A stretch of DNA of 64,000 nucleotides from Sphingomonadaceae bacterium. GTDB lineage: Bacteria > Pseudomonadota > Alphaproteobacteria > Sphingomonadales > Sphingomonadaceae. The position numbers and the translations under genes are program-made. The notes beneath the pieces were generated by a model, which saw nothing but the letters and a program-made list of their open reading frames with translations, was not told the DNA's origin and made no database searches. Below, piece by piece: positions 42,900-52,485 of this stretch (position 1 is its first letter; each line of letters opens with the position of its first letter). The stretch is taken from the NCBI GenBank assembly GCA_947477745.1, contig CANJUF010000002.1, forward strand, positions 1-64,000, read 5' to 3'.

Positions 42900-43041
42900 T
42901 CGCGATTGCCACCTTCCCTTTGGGAGGGGTTGACGGGCCGTTCGCGTGGCGCAATGGCGTTGCGCGCGATACATACCGGATGAAAGAGCGAAATTGCGCC
43001 GGTTTCGGCGCGCGAACGAAGACAAAGAGAAGGGTTGATCC

Positions 43042-43788
43042 ATGAAGATCCTCGTGCCCGTCAAGCGGGTGATCGATTACAACGTCAAGCCGCGCGTCAA
43101 GAGCGACGGGACCGGCGTCGACCTTGCCAACGTCAAGATGAGCATGAACCCGTTCGACGAGATTTCCGTCGAGGAAGCCATCCGTCTCAAGGAAGCGGGC
43201 AAGGCCGAGGAAATCATCGCTGTTTCGGTCGGCCCGGCCAAGGCGCAGGAAACGCTGCGCACCGCGCTCGCCATGGGAGCTGACCGCGCGATCCTGGTCG
43301 AGACCGACGACGAGGTCGAACCGCTGGCCGTCGCCAAGATCCTCAAGGCCATCGCCGACGAAGAGCAGCCCGGACTGGTGATCCTCGGCAAGCAGGCGAT
43401 CGACGACGATTCGAACCAGACCGGCCAGATGCTCGCCGCGCTGATGGGTCGCCCGCAAGGCACCTTCGCCAACGAGCTGACTATCGATGGCGATTCGGTC
43501 ACCGTGAAGCGCGAAGTCGATGGCGGCCTCGAGACAGTCAAGCTGTCGCTGCCCGCGGTTATCACCACCGACCTGCGCCTTAACGAGCCGCGCTATGCCT
43601 CGCTGCCCAACATCATGAAGGCCAAGAAGAAGCAGCTCGATGTGAAGTCGCCCGGCGATTACGGCGTCGATACCGCGCCGCGCCTCAAGACTCACAAGGT
43701 CTCCGAGCCGCCGGTCCGCCAGGCGGGCATCAAGGTCGCGGACGTCGATGCGCTCGTCGCCAAGCTCAAGGACATGGGCATCGCCTGA
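43042..43788 (+). CDS. etfB: Electron transfer flavoprotein beta subunit
   Basis: A 248-residue ETF subunit that with EtfA carries electrons from acyl-CoA and other dehydrogenases to ETF:quinone oxidoreductase. [20 protein letters not shown] is the canonical start; [20 protein letters not shown] and [20 protein letters not shown] bind [23 protein letters not shown] is typical. GAGAAGGG precedes the ATG. etfA follows after 24 bp, forming an operon. Confidence 0.97.
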   Translation: MKILVPVKRVIDYNVKPRVKSDGTGVDLANVKMSMNPFDEISVEEAIRLKEAGKAEEIIAVSVGPAKAQETLRTALAMGADRAILVETDDEVEPLAVAKILKAIADEEQPGLVILGKQAIDDDSNQTGQMLAALMGRPQGTFANELTIDGDSVTVKREVDGGLETVKLSLPAVITTDLRLNEPRYASLPNIMKAKKKQLDVKSPGDYGVDTAPRLKTHKVSEPPVRQAGIKVADVDALVAKLKDMGIA

Positions 43789-43812
43789 GGCGCGCCCGGA
43801 AGGACAACGGAC

Positions 43813-44742
43813 ATGAACACTCTCGTTTGGGTTGAACACGACAATGCCACGGTCAAGGACGCGACGCTCGCCGCCGTGACTGCCGCCGGCAAGCTGGGCG
43901 ATGTCACCGCGCTGGTCGCCGGTTCAGGCTGCGACGGTGCGGCCAATGCCGCCGCGAAGATCGCGGGCGTCTCCAAGGTGCTGAAGGCCGACGACGCTGC
44001 CTATGCCAATGCGCTGGCCGAAAACGTCGCGCCGCTGATCGCCGCGCTGATGGACAGCTATGACGCCTTCGTCGCGCCTTCGACGACCACCGGCAAGAAC
44101 GTCGCGCCGCGTGTCGCCGCGCTGCTCGACGTGATGCAGATTTCCGACATCCTCTCGGTGGAAGGCGGCAAGACCTTCACTCGCCCGATCTATGCGGGCA
44201 ACGCCATCGCCACGGTCGAATCGAGCGATGCCAAGCTGGTCATCACCGTGCGCGGCACGGCCTTCGAGAAAGCCGCGAGCGAAGGCGGCTCGGCTTCGGT
44301 CGAGGCAGTTTCCGGTCCCGGCGATTCGGGCCTCTCCAGCTTCGTCAGCTCGGAGCTCGCGAAGAGCGAGCGCCCCGAACTGACCAGCGCCAAGATCATT
44401 GTTTCGGGTGGCCGCGCGCTGAAGGACGCGGCGACCTTTGCCGAAGTGATCATGCCGCTTGCCGACAAGCTCGGCGCGGGCGTGGGCGCATCGCGCGCCG
44501 CGGTCGACGCGGGCTATGTGCCCAACGACTATCAGGTCGGCCAGACCGGCAAGATCGTCGCACCCGAAGTCTACATCGCGGTCGGCATCTCGGGCGCGAT
44601 CCAGCACCTTGCCGGCATGAAGGACAGCAAGACCATCATCGCCATCAACAAGGACGAGGAAGCGCCGATCTTCCAGGTGGCCGACATCGGCCTCGTCGGC
44701 GACCTGTTCAAGCTGGTTCCGGAGCTTACCGGGAAGCTTTGA
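43813..44742 (+). CDS. etfA: Electron transfer flavoprotein alpha subunit
   Basis: A 309-residue FAD-binding ETF subunit. The C-terminal FAD motif reads [40 protein letters not shown] and [20 protein letters not shown]. Pairs with EtfB, encoded 24 bp upstream. A palindromic repeat and a stem-loop terminator follow its stop. Confidence 0.97.
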   Translation: MNTLVWVEHDNATVKDATLAAVTAAGKLGDVTALVAGSGCDGAANAAAKIAGVSKVLKADDAAYANALAENVAPLIAALMDSYDAFVAPSTTTGKNVAPRVAALLDVMQISDILSVEGGKTFTRPIYAGNAIATVESSDAKLVITVRGTAFEKAASEGGSASVEAVSGPGDSGLSSFVSSELAKSERPELTSAKIIVSGGRALKDAATFAEVIMPLADKLGAGVGASRAAVDAGYVPNDYQVGQTGKIVAPEVYIAVGISGAIQHLAGMKDSKTIIAINKDEEAPIFQVADIGLVGDLFKLVPELTGKL

Positions 44743-44749
44743 ACATCGC

Positions 44750-44776
44750 GCGAAAAAGTGGGAAACGGTTTTTCGC
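44750..44776. repeat. Dispersed palindrome, copy 2 (after etfA)
   Basis: Arms GCGAAAAA/TTTTTCGC around the loop GTGGGAAACGG. It matches the palindrome in the murA-galU spacer (29433-29461; loop GTGGATACCGG) in layout and most loop bases. It lies 8 bp after the etfA stop and may be transcribed as a hairpin. Confidence 0.7.
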
Positions 44777-44831
44777 ATTAAGCGATGCGACAACAAGGTC
44801 TCATCGCCGTTCAGAAATGAAATTCAGAAAG

Positions 44832-44858
44832 CCCCGGCTGGAAACGGCCGGGGTTTTT
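44832..44858 (+). terminator. Intrinsic terminator after etfBA
   Basis: A 7-bp stem CCCCGGC/GCCGGGG with loop TGGAAACG followed by five T and a further T-rich run. It is a rho-independent terminator placed 90 bp after etfA, closing the etfBA operon. Confidence 0.8.
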
Positions 44859-44917
44859 GTTTTCACTGGCCGGCATGTTGTATGATACGCTTTGCTGGTC
44901 GGTCGGGAGGTCCTTGG

Positions 44918-45802
44918 ATGAATGCCTTTCGCGCTCTGAGAGCAGCGACGTTATTACCGTTGATATTGCCGCAAGTGGCAGCGGCCGTTGAACCCATCGT
45001 GCTTACGCCTGCCAGCAAATGGTCGATCCGATACGATGAAAATCAGTGTGTTTTAAGCCGCAGCTTCGGAAGCGGCGAACAGGGCATTGTTTTGGAATTC
45101 GTTCGTGTTGAGCCAGGCGACCGTTTCAACTTTCGGGGGTTTGGAAAGGTTTTTGATGGGGCCGCGAGTGCCAAACGAACCTTTGAGGTTGCATTCGGAG
45201 ATTCCCCTGCTCACGAAGTTCAAGCCACTACGCTTAAGGCAACGCTCGGCGCCGAAACATTGCCTGGGCTAGATTTCGGATATTTCACACTGGCCGGTCC
45301 GTGGATTTACAGCGACGTACCCACTTGGGCGCCGATTGCGCCCGAACAGGAAGGTGCGGTTCGCACTCTCGTTCTGTCTCCGTTGCCGAGCCAGAAATTT
45401 CGAGTCGAACTTGGCGCGATGGGGCCGCCAATGGCCGAGATGCGCAAATGCACCGACAGCTTGATCCGGCACTGGGGATATGACCCGGCAGCATTCGCCG
45501 GACTAAAGCGAAGAGCTCAAGTTGTAGGAAACAAGGGCAGATGGGTCACCACTGCCGATATACCAAGGGAACTGTTAAACTACGGCTTTCTTGCGACAGT
45601 TAGGCTTCGGCTAGACATTGATGGTAGCGGCGGCGTGATGAACTGCACGCCTTTGGATATCCTTGGAAACGGTGCATTTGGTCCGTTGACTTGCGAGCTT
45701 GTGATGCGGCGCGCGCGATTCTCTCCGGCTTCCGATTTAAATGGGATGCCAGTCAACGATTTCTACATTGAAAGAGTTCGGTGGGTCGGACCGCCGGGGT
45801 GA
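44918..45802 (+). CDS. Hypothetical exported protein with TonB C-terminal-like end
   Basis: A 294-residue protein: signal peptide (AATLLPLILPQVAAAVEP), then a beta-rich region with few known motifs, then a C-terminal stretch (YGFLATVRLRLDIDGSGGVM ... CELVMRRARFSPASDLNGMP) that resembles the TonB C-terminal fold. GGGAGG lies 7 bases before ATG 44918. Codon use is noticeably AT-richer than in flanking genes (such as gaa, agc, ttt and cga codons), pointing to recent acquisition or weak selection. Convergent with the DUF445 gene. Function unknown. Confidence 0.68.
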   Translation: MNAFRALRAATLLPLILPQVAAAVEPIVLTPASKWSIRYDENQCVLSRSFGSGEQGIVLEFVRVEPGDRFNFRGFGKVFDGAASAKRTFEVAFGDSPAHEVQATTLKATLGAETLPGLDFGYFTLAGPWIYSDVPTWAPIAPEQEGAVRTLVLSPLPSQKFRVELGAMGPPMAEMRKCTDSLIRHWGYDPAAFAGLKRRAQVVGNKGRWVTTADIPRELLNYGFLATVRLRLDIDGSGGVMNCTPLDILGNGAFGPLTCELVMRRARFSPASDLNGMPVNDFYIERVRWVGPPG

Positions 45803-45847
45803 AATTGCTACACCGGTTAAACGCCCGCATTTCGGAAGATAATCCCC

Positions 45848-47098
45848 TCAAAGCCACCCATCAACCGCGTGAATCGCCACGCCGAACAGTCCGCCAACCA
45901 GCGTGCCGTTGATGCGGATGAACTGCAAGTCGCGGCCCACTGCCCCTTCGACCCGGTCGGTCACGGTGCGCGCATCCCAGCGCTTGACCGTTTCGGAGAC
46001 CAGCCGCACGATCTCGTCGCCGTAGCGCGACACCGCGCCCACCAGCGTGCGCCGGGCAAAGCGGTTGATCTGCACCTGCAGCGCCGGATCATCGCGCAGC
46101 GCCGCGCCCAGTTCGGCAAGCGCGCTGCCGATCTGCCCTGCCAGCGCGGCATCGGGATCGCGCGCCGCCTTGATCAGCCCGGTGCGGATGCGTTCCCACA
46201 CCTGCTGCCACCAATCGCCGAACGCCGGGTTCTCCAGCAGCTCAAGCTTCACGCGCTCGACCCGCGCCCGCATGGCCGGATCGCTCACCAGATCGCGCGC
46301 GAGGTCTTCGAGCCCCTCCTCGATCTTGAGCCGCACCGGATGATCGGGGATCACGGTCATTTCGGCGAGCAGCTTGTAAAGCCCGTCGAGCACCTTGTTG
46401 GCGATCCGCTCGTCGATACCCGTCAGGCGCAGCAGCGTGCCCGAACGCTCGCGGATCATGCCTCGCACCATCGCCTCGTTGTCTTCGAGCACATGGCCGA
46501 TCTTGGCGATCACCGCCTCCATCAGCGGCAGGTGCTTGCGGTCGGCAATCGCGGCGTCGATCATCCGGCCGAGCAGCGGCGCCACCTCGAGCCGCGCCAG
46601 CTGCGCCCACAGGCCCGCACGCACCTGCTTGCCCAGCCGCTCGGGATCGAGCGCTTCGAGCATGTCGGCGAGCAGGTTCGCCGCGCCGCCGCGCAGCCTG
46701 CCTTCGACCCCCGCGCCGGGCGCGAGCAGGAAGCCGCCTGCCGCGCCGGCAAAATTGAAAGCGCCGATGCGCCGCGCTACGACTTGCGGGGTGAGGAAAT
46801 TGGCGCGCAGGAAGCTGGCCATGGTGTCGGCGATGCGGTCCTTGTTGACCGGGATGATCGCGGTATGCGGGATCGGCAGGCCAAGCGGGCGGCGAAACAG
46901 CGCGGTCACCGCGAACCAGTCAGCCAGCCCGCCGACCATCGCCGCCTCGGTGAAGGCCAGCGCATAGCCCCAGGCCGGGTGCGGCCCTTCGAAGCGGCGC
47001 AGCAGGATGAAGCATGCCGCCATGACGAGCAGCAATCCGGTGGCGATCAGGCGCATCCGCCGGGCCGGGTCTGGCAGGGAAGTGCGCGCGGAAAACAT
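45848..47098 (-). CDS. DUF445 family membrane protein
   Basis: A 416-residue protein. One or two N-terminal hydrophobic segments (RLIATGLLLVMAACFILL, then YALAFTEAAMVGGLADWFAV), followed by a long helical body with the DUF445 motifs ALFRRPLGLPIPHTAIIPVN and VNKDRIADTMASFLRANFLT. Conserved in bacteria, function unknown, probably envelope-associated. The ATG 47098 start is 13 bp after the RND permease stop, so it is co-transcribed with the efflux genes. Confidence 0.85.
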   Translation of the reverse strand: MFSARTSLPDPARRMRLIATGLLLVMAACFILLRRFEGPHPAWGYALAFTEAAMVGGLADWFAVTALFRRPLGLPIPHTAIIPVNKDRIADTMASFLRANFLTPQVVARRIGAFNFAGAAGGFLLAPGAGVEGRLRGGAANLLADMLEALDPERLGKQVRAGLWAQLARLEVAPLLGRMIDAAIADRKHLPLMEAVIAKIGHVLEDNEAMVRGMIRERSGTLLRLTGIDERIANKVLDGLYKLLAEMTVIPDHPVRLKIEEGLEDLARDLVSDPAMRARVERVKLELLENPAFGDWWQQVWERIRTGLIKAARDPDAALAGQIGSALAELGAALRDDPALQVQINRFARRTLVGAVSRYGDEIVRLVSETVKRWDARTVTDRVEGAVGRDLQFIRINGTLVGGLFGVAIHAVDGWL

Positions 47099-47111
47099 CG
47101 CGCGCCTTGGC

Positions 47112-50100
47112 TTATTCGGCGGGAAACTCACCGTAATCTTCCTTGCGCCGGCCCCGTTCCGCAGCGGCATGCTCTGGCTCGAAGGTCAGCAACTTGCGGC
47201 GCAGAATCGGGCCGATGCGCTTTTCGAAACCATCGGCAAGGCTAAAGGCTGCAGGCACGATCAGCAGCGTCAGGGCGGTCGACATGATCAGGCCGCCGAT
47301 CACCATTGTGCCCATCGGCGCGCGCCAGGCGCCGTCGCCGTTCAGCGCGAGCGCGGTTGGCAGCATTCCCGCGGTCATCGCCACGGTGGTCATGACGATC
47401 GGCTGCGCGCGCTTGCGGCCCGCGTCGATGATCGCCTCGAACTTGGGCACGCCGCGCGCCATCTCCTCGATCGCAAAGTCGATCAGCAAGATCGAGTTCT
47501 TGCCGACGATGCCGAGCAGCATCAGGATGCCGATAAACACCGGCATCGACAGCGACTGGCCGGTGATGATCAGCGCAATCAGCCCGCCGAGCGGCGCGAG
47601 CAGCAACGAAGCCATGTTGACCAGCGGCGATATCACCCGGTGATACAGCAGCACCATCACGGCAAACACCAGCAGGATGCCGGTGGGCACCGCCACCAGC
47701 AGGTTGTCGAGCATTTCCTGCTGCCATTCGTCCTGCCCGAACGGCTTGTTGCTGATCCCGGTCGGCAGGTTCTTCATGATAGGCAGTTCGTTGATCGCCT
47801 CGGTCGCCTCGCTTTTGACCACGCCCGGAGCGAGATCGGCACCGACGAATACCCGCCGCTCCTGGTTCTGGCGCTGGATCTTGGTGGGGCCGGAGCCGAA
47901 CGAGATCTCGGCCACCCGCGAAAGCGGCACCGAACCGCCAGTGGCAGTGGGAACGGGCAGGTTCTCAATGTTGCTGATGTCGCGCCGGTCATCCTCGGAA
48001 AGGCGGACCCGGATCGGCACCTGCCGGTCCTTGAGCGAGAATTTGGCCGCGTTCTGATCGATTTCGCCAAGCGTGGCGATGCGGATCGCCTGGCTCAGCG
48101 ACGCTGTCGAGACGCCGAGCTTGGAGGCGAGGTCGAGGCGCGGACGTATGACGATTTCCGGACGGCGCATGTCTGCCGAGATGCGCGGCGCGACGACCAG
48201 ATCGCCGAGACCGCCCATTTGCTGAACCAGCTTGGCCGCCGTGGCGTTGAGCAGGTCCGAATCGCTGCCCGACAGCATGACCGAGATGTCGCGCCCGGTC
48301 CCGCTTCCGTTGCCCTGGTTCATGTTGACGAACGACACGCGGGCATCGGCAATCTGCTGGAGCTGCAGATTCATAGCATTTTCGAGTTCGCCGCTGGTCT
48401 TTTCCCGGTCCTCGCGCAGAGTCACCATGACCCGGCCATTGCCTTCGAGCACGCGCTGGAAAACGTGCGTGACGTCGGGATCCTTTTCGAGCAGGCGGCG
48501 AACCTCGTCGGAGACCTGCTCGGTCTGCCTCAGCGTCGTTCCGGGCGTCATCTCGATCTGCACGCCGACGAAATCGTTGTTCTGCTGCGGGAAAAACTCC
48601 ATCGGCAGCACCGTGCTGGCCAGTCCGGTCAAGGCCAGCGCGCCGCCGCCCACGCCGAGCATCCAGATCCGGTGATCGCGCAAGCGGGCCTTGAAGCGGG
48701 TCACCAGCGAAAGCCTGCCATCGTGACCGGCATGTTCGCGGCGATATGCCGCCGCGTCAGAGCGGTCGAGCGACCACCTGAGGATCGACATGTAGCGCTG
48801 CATCATCGCGCCGCCGGCATGATCGGCTTCGCCATGCGACTGCAGGAAATAGGCGGCCATCATCGGCGTGATCATGCGCGCCACGGCAAGGCTCATCAGC
48901 ACGGCGACGACGATGGTAAGCCCGAAGGCACGGAAGATCTCGCCCGAAACGCCGGGCATGATGCCGACCGGGAGGAACACCGCGACAATCGAAAAGGTCG
49001 TTGCGACGACCGCCAGGCCGATCTCGTCGGCCGCGTCGATCGATGCCTGATAGGCGGTCTTGCCCATGCGCATGTGTCTGACGATGTTTTCGATCTCGAC
49101 GATCGCATCGTCGACCAGCACCCCCGCGACCAGGCTGAGCGCAAGCAGCGACTGCATGTTGAGCGAGAAGCCCAGCAGATCCATGAACCAGAAGGTCGGG
49201 ATCGCCGAGAGCGGGATCGCCACTGCCGAAATGATCGTCGCCCGCCAGTCGCGCAGGAACAGGAACACCACGACAACCGCCAGGATCGCACCTTCGACCA
49301 GCGCCTCCATCGAGCTGGTGTAGGACGAGCGCGTGTATTTCACCGTGGTGAACATCAGCTGGAACGACACGCCCGGATGCTCTTTTTCGAGCGCCTCAAG
49401 CTCGGCTATCGCCGAATCGTAAACGGATACGTCCGAAGCGCCGCGCGCACGGGCGATGTCGAAGGTCACGACCTGCTTGCCGTTGAACTTGGCGATGCTT
49501 TCGACTTCGCCGTAAGCATCGGTGACACGCGCGATATCGGCGAGCTTGATGGTTCTCCCGCCACCTAGGGCAATGTCGGTCTGCGACAAGGCGAAAGCGG
49601 TATCGGCGCTGCCGAGCACACGCACCGACTGGCGCGAACCGCCGATTTCGGCCTTGCCGCCCGCCGCATCGACGTTGAGCTGGCGCAGCACGGCGTTGAC
49701 CTGCGTCGCGGTCGCGCCCAGCGCCTGCATCCGCGCCGGATCGAGCGTCACGAGGATTTCCCGGTCGACACCGCCTTGCCGGCTCACCTGTGCCATGCCG
49801 TCGATCGCCAGCAAGCGCTTGGCTACCGTATCGTCAATGAACCAGGAAAGCTGCTCCATGGTCATGTCGTCGCTCGAAGCGGCAAAATAGGCGATCGGAT
49901 CAGAGGTCGTCGTCGCCTTGAAAATCTGCGGCTCGAGAATCCCGTCGGGCAATTCGCTGCGGACCTGATCGACTGCGTTCTTCACCTCGTTGACCGCGGT
50001 GTTGATGTCCTGCCCGATCGCGAACTCGATGAACGAGCTGCTGCTGCCTTCGCTCGCGGTTGACCCGATCGTCTTGACCCCGCTGATCGAGCGGACCGCC

Positions 50101-50315
50101 GCTTCGACTCGCTGGGTTATCTGGGTCTCGATCTCGGTCGGCGCCGCGCCGGGCTGCGCGATCTGGACGATCACCACCGGAAACTCGATATCCGGCTGTT
50201 GCTGGATATCCATGCGCATGAAGCTGACTATGCCGGCGATGACCAAGCCCGCGAACAACACTATCGGGATGACCGGGTTGCGGATCGACCAGGCGGAGAT
50301 GTTCCTCAGGTCCAT
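47112..50315 (-). CDS. RND efflux transporter, inner-membrane permease
   Basis: A 1067-residue RND permease driven by protons. The N-terminus (IRNPVIPIVLFAGLVIAGIV, MDIQQQPDIEFPVVIVQIAQ) and the transmembrane proton-relay aspartates in VAGVLVDDAIVEIENIVRHM are HAE-1/multidrug-type. Two duplicated halves each hold a periplasmic loop and six membrane helices. It works with the periplasmic adaptor encoded 11 bp upstream; an outer-membrane channel gene is not in the window. Substrate unknown. Confidence 0.94.
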   Translation of the reverse strand: MDLRNISAWSIRNPVIPIVLFAGLVIAGIVSFMRMDIQQQPDIEFPVVIVQIAQPGAAPTEIETQITQRVEAAVRSISGVKTIGSTASEGSSSSFIEFAIGQDINTAVNEVKNAVDQVRSELPDGILEPQIFKATTTSDPIAYFAASSDDMTMEQLSWFIDDTVAKRLLAIDGMAQVSRQGGVDREILVTLDPARMQALGATATQVNAVLRQLNVDAAGGKAEIGGSRQSVRVLGSADTAFALSQTDIALGGGRTIKLADIARVTDAYGEVESIAKFNGKQVVTFDIARARGASDVSVYDSAIAELEALEKEHPGVSFQLMFTTVKYTRSSYTSSMEALVEGAILAVVVVFLFLRDWRATIISAVAIPLSAIPTFWFMDLLGFSLNMQSLLALSLVAGVLVDDAIVEIENIVRHMRMGKTAYQASIDAADEIGLAVVATTFSIVAVFLPVGIMPGVSGEIFRAFGLTIVVAVLMSLAVARMITPMMAAYFLQSHGEADHAGGAMMQRYMSILRWSLDRSDAAAYRREHAGHDGRLSLVTRFKARLRDHRIWMLGVGGGALALTGLASTVLPMEFFPQQNNDFVGVQIEMTPGTTLRQTEQVSDEVRRLLEKDPDVTHVFQRVLEGNGRVMVTLREDREKTSGELENAMNLQLQQIADARVSFVNMNQGNGSGTGRDISVMLSGSDSDLLNATAAKLVQQMGGLGDLVVAPRISADMRRPEIVIRPRLDLASKLGVSTASLSQAIRIATLGEIDQNAAKFSLKDRQVPIRVRLSEDDRRDISNIENLPVPTATGGSVPLSRVAEISFGSGPTKIQRQNQERRVFVGADLAPGVVKSEATEAINELPIMKNLPTGISNKPFGQDEWQQEMLDNLLVAVPTGILLVFAVMVLLYHRVISPLVNMASLLLAPLGGLIALIITGQSLSMPVFIGILMLLGIVGKNSILLIDFAIEEMARGVPKFEAIIDAGRKRAQPIVMTTVAMTAGMLPTALALNGDGAWRAPMGTMVIGGLIMSTALTLLIVPAAFSLADGFEKRIGPILRRKLLTFEPEHAAAERGRRKEDYGEFPAE

Positions 50316-50326
50316 GACTGGCCCTG

Positions 50327-51535
50327 TCAGCGCGCTTTGGCGCGTTGCGGCTTGACCGTGTCGCCCGGCGAAAGGAAGGCGCCAGCGCGCAGCACCACTC
50401 GCTCGCTCCCGTTCAGGCCTTCGATGACGGCGATGCTGTCGGCGGTGACCATGCCGGTCTTGACATTGCGCCGCACAATCCGGCTGTCCTTGCCGACGAT
50501 GTAGACATAGCTGCCTTTGTCATCGGCCAGGATCGCCGATTCGGGGAGCTTGGGCGCGACCACCGATCCCGCGGTAATCACCGCTTCGGCAAAGCCGCCG
50601 GGGCGCAGTTCGGGCGCATAGGCAAGCGCGATCCGCGCGGTGCCCTGGCGCTTTTCGGGATCGATTACCGGCGAGATCTGCCAGACTTCGCCCGCAAACG
50701 ACTTGGTGCTGCCCACGGGCGTAACCGTGGCGCGAACGCCCGCTGAGATTTTCGCCAGCGATTCCTCGGTCAGGTCGGCCTTGAGTTCCATCTCGCCGCC
50801 CTTGGCGATGCGGAACATCACGCCGCTGCCCGGGCTCACGATCTGCGCCGGTTCGACCTGCCGGTCGAGTACAAGGCCGGCGGCGGGAGCGATGATGTTG
50901 AGACGGCTGTTGCGCGCGCGCGTTTCGCGCAATTGCGCCTGAGCGACGCGCACGCGCGCTGCGGCAACATCGCGGTTGGCGGTCAGCCGGTCGACGTCGG
51001 CCTTCGATATGAAGCCGCGCTCGACAAGCCTGAGCGCGCGGTCGAGGTTGGCCTGCGCCAGCCGGGCATCGGCCTGGGCCACGCCGATCTGCGCTTCGAG
51101 CCCGGCGGCCTGCTGCACCTGCACCGACCGGTCGATGATCGCCAGCACCTGGCCCGCGCCGACCCAGTCGCCCGGCTCGACCAGCACGCGCTCGACGCGT
51201 CCGCCTTCGCCAGCAACGCCGACTGGCAGTTCGCGCCGCGCGCCAAGCGTTCCGGTGGTCTTGATGTCGCCCGCGACAGTCGCGCGGCCGGGCTGGATCA
51301 CGGTCACGACAGGAACTTGGGGACCGGCGTTCTCCGCGAGATCTCCCGGAGTGGCCATGCGGTTGATGAACCAAAGGCCGATCAGAACGGCGACGACAGC
51401 CAGCCCAATCAGCACCATGCGCCGCGTCAGCAGGCTCTCGCCGGTCCCGGACAGGCCATCGCCTTCGGAATCCAGCTGGCCCGCCAGCGCCTCGTCGGCG
51501 TCGATCTTGGCGTCGTAATTCATGCCATTCACCAT
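50327..51535 (-). CDS. RND efflux periplasmic adaptor (membrane fusion protein)
   Basis: A 402-residue protein with an N-terminal anchor (RRMVLIGLAVVAVLIGLWFI), then a lipoyl half-motif (GRVERVLVEPGDWVGAGQVL), a coiled-coil hairpin (LEAQIGVAQADARLAQANLD, AAARVRVAQAQLRETRARNS), and a beta-barrel (AGVRATVTPVGSTKSFAGEV). It bridges the permease and the outer-membrane channel. The permease gene follows 11 bp later. ATG 51535 or 51523 could be the start. Confidence 0.93.
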   Translation of the reverse strand: MVNGMNYDAKIDADEALAGQLDSEGDGLSGTGESLLTRRMVLIGLAVVAVLIGLWFINRMATPGDLAENAGPQVPVVTVIQPGRATVAGDIKTTGTLGARRELPVGVAGEGGRVERVLVEPGDWVGAGQVLAIIDRSVQVQQAAGLEAQIGVAQADARLAQANLDRALRLVERGFISKADVDRLTANRDVAAARVRVAQAQLRETRARNSRLNIIAPAAGLVLDRQVEPAQIVSPGSGVMFRIAKGGEMELKADLTEESLAKISAGVRATVTPVGSTKSFAGEVWQISPVIDPEKRQGTARIALAYAPELRPGGFAEAVITAGSVVAPKLPESAILADDKGSYVYIVGKDSRIVRRNVKTGMVTADSIAVIEGLNGSERVVLRAGAFLSPGDTVKPQRAKAR

Positions 51536-51751
51536 TGGGCCGGCTCAAACGCCATGCGTGCGAAGCCGGCTTGATCGTCCGAACGAAGCGAGTGCCACCT
51601 CGCAGCAAAATCGCCTCACGGTAAGCCGTGAAGGTCGGAAACAGCCTTTATACAGGCGGCGAGAAAGTGGCAATGTGAACTTGCTGCACCGCGTCAAGAC
51701 CTGCACGCCCGCATTAACGGCCATGCGCCCGGCAAGTTTCGCGAAATTCAG

Positions 51752-51778
51752 GCGGACCGGCGGTTAAGGCCGGTCCGC
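51752..51778. terminator. Strong inverted repeat between glsB-like and efflux genes
   Basis: Perfect 10-bp arms GCGGACCGGC/GCCGGTCCGC with a 7-base loop GGTTAAG. It lies 17 bp beyond the stop of the GlsB-like gene (minus strand) and within the 260-bp gap ahead of the adaptor. No T-run follows on either strand, so it may be a hairpin aiding termination or RNA stability rather than a classical terminator. I see nothing else in that gap. Confidence 0.5.
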
Positions 51779-51795
51779 AGATTGGGCACGGCGGT

Positions 51796-52059
51796 TTAGC
51801 GCACCCGGCCGCGCTGGACGAGGTTGACGACCGCCAGTAAGACCACCGCGCCGATCAAGGCAATGATCAGGCCCTGGAGCGAAAACTCCTTGACCGAGCC
51901 GGCATAGCCGAACTGATTGGCGATCAGATTGCCGACGACCGAGCCGACACAGCCGACCACGATGTTCCAGAAAATTCCCATCGAGGCGTCACGGTTCATC
52001 ACCAGACTGGCCAGCCAACCGGCCACGCCGCCCACGATAAGCGCAATAATCCAACCCAT
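51796..52059 (-). CDS. GlsB/YeaQ/YmgE-family stress-related membrane protein
   Basis: An 87-residue inner-membrane protein with three hydrophobic segments (MGWIIALIVGGVAGWLASLV; GIFWNIVVGCVGSVVGNLIA; LQGLIIALIGAVVLLAVVNL) and the family motif RDASMGIFWNIVVGCVG. Members are induced in stress and of unclear function. ATG 52059 is preceded by AGGAGGATGAG. It is 124 bp downstream of sciP on the same strand. Confidence 0.88.
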   Translation of the reverse strand: MGWIIALIVGGVAGWLASLVMNRDASMGIFWNIVVGCVGSVVGNLIANQFGYAGSVKEFSLQGLIIALIGAVVLLAVVNLVQRGRVR

Positions 52060-52183
52060 CTCATCCTCCTGTCCTGCGCGGCGCACTCATGAATGCGCCC
52101 GACACGAAGGTTTAGAGCAAAAGGTCGGTGATGTCTTGAAACAATGAACGGCTAGCCGACACACGGCCGCCGCAGTGCAAAAG

Positions 52184-52483
52184 TCAGTACTTCTGCTGCC
52201 GCTCGTAGAGATCGCGGTAGTGCTGGATCCGCGTGACCCTGAGGCCCTGCATGCCCGAGCGGTCCACAGCGCGCTGCCACGATGCGAATTCCTCGAGCGT
52301 GAGCTGGTAGCGCTCGCACACCTCTTCGACGGTGAGCAGGCCACCGTTCACCGCAGCCACGACCTCGGCCTTGCGCCTCACGACCCAGCGAGTCGTCTCC
52401 GGCGGGGGAAGCGACGCCAGGGTCAGCGGCTCGCCTAGCGGGCCGATTACCTGAGCGGGGCGAATTTTCTGATTCTCGATCAT
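52184..52483 (-). CDS. sciP: SciP-like CtrA inhibitor (DUF1153)
   Basis: A 99-residue cell-cycle regulator. In Caulobacter SciP binds CtrA and blocks activation of CtrA-dependent promoters. The fold is recognisable: MIENQKIRPAQVIGPLGEPL, a winged-type helix-turn-helix (LTVEEVCERYQLTLEEFASW), and the conserved SGMQGLRVTRIQHYRD. The ATG at 52483 is 2 bp after the stop of the upstream small gene, so the two are probably co-transcribed. Confidence 0.9.
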   Translation of the reverse strand: MIENQKIRPAQVIGPLGEPLTLASLPPPETTRWVVRRKAEVVAAVNGGLLTVEEVCERYQLTLEEFASWQRAVDRSGMQGLRVTRIQHYRDLYERQQKY

Positions 52484-52485
52484 CG

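Noticed and set aside
47007-49568. 853-codon plus-strand frame opposite the RND permease
   Set aside because: Rich in His, Asp and Arg with no motif; the opposite strand carries a textbook RND permease.
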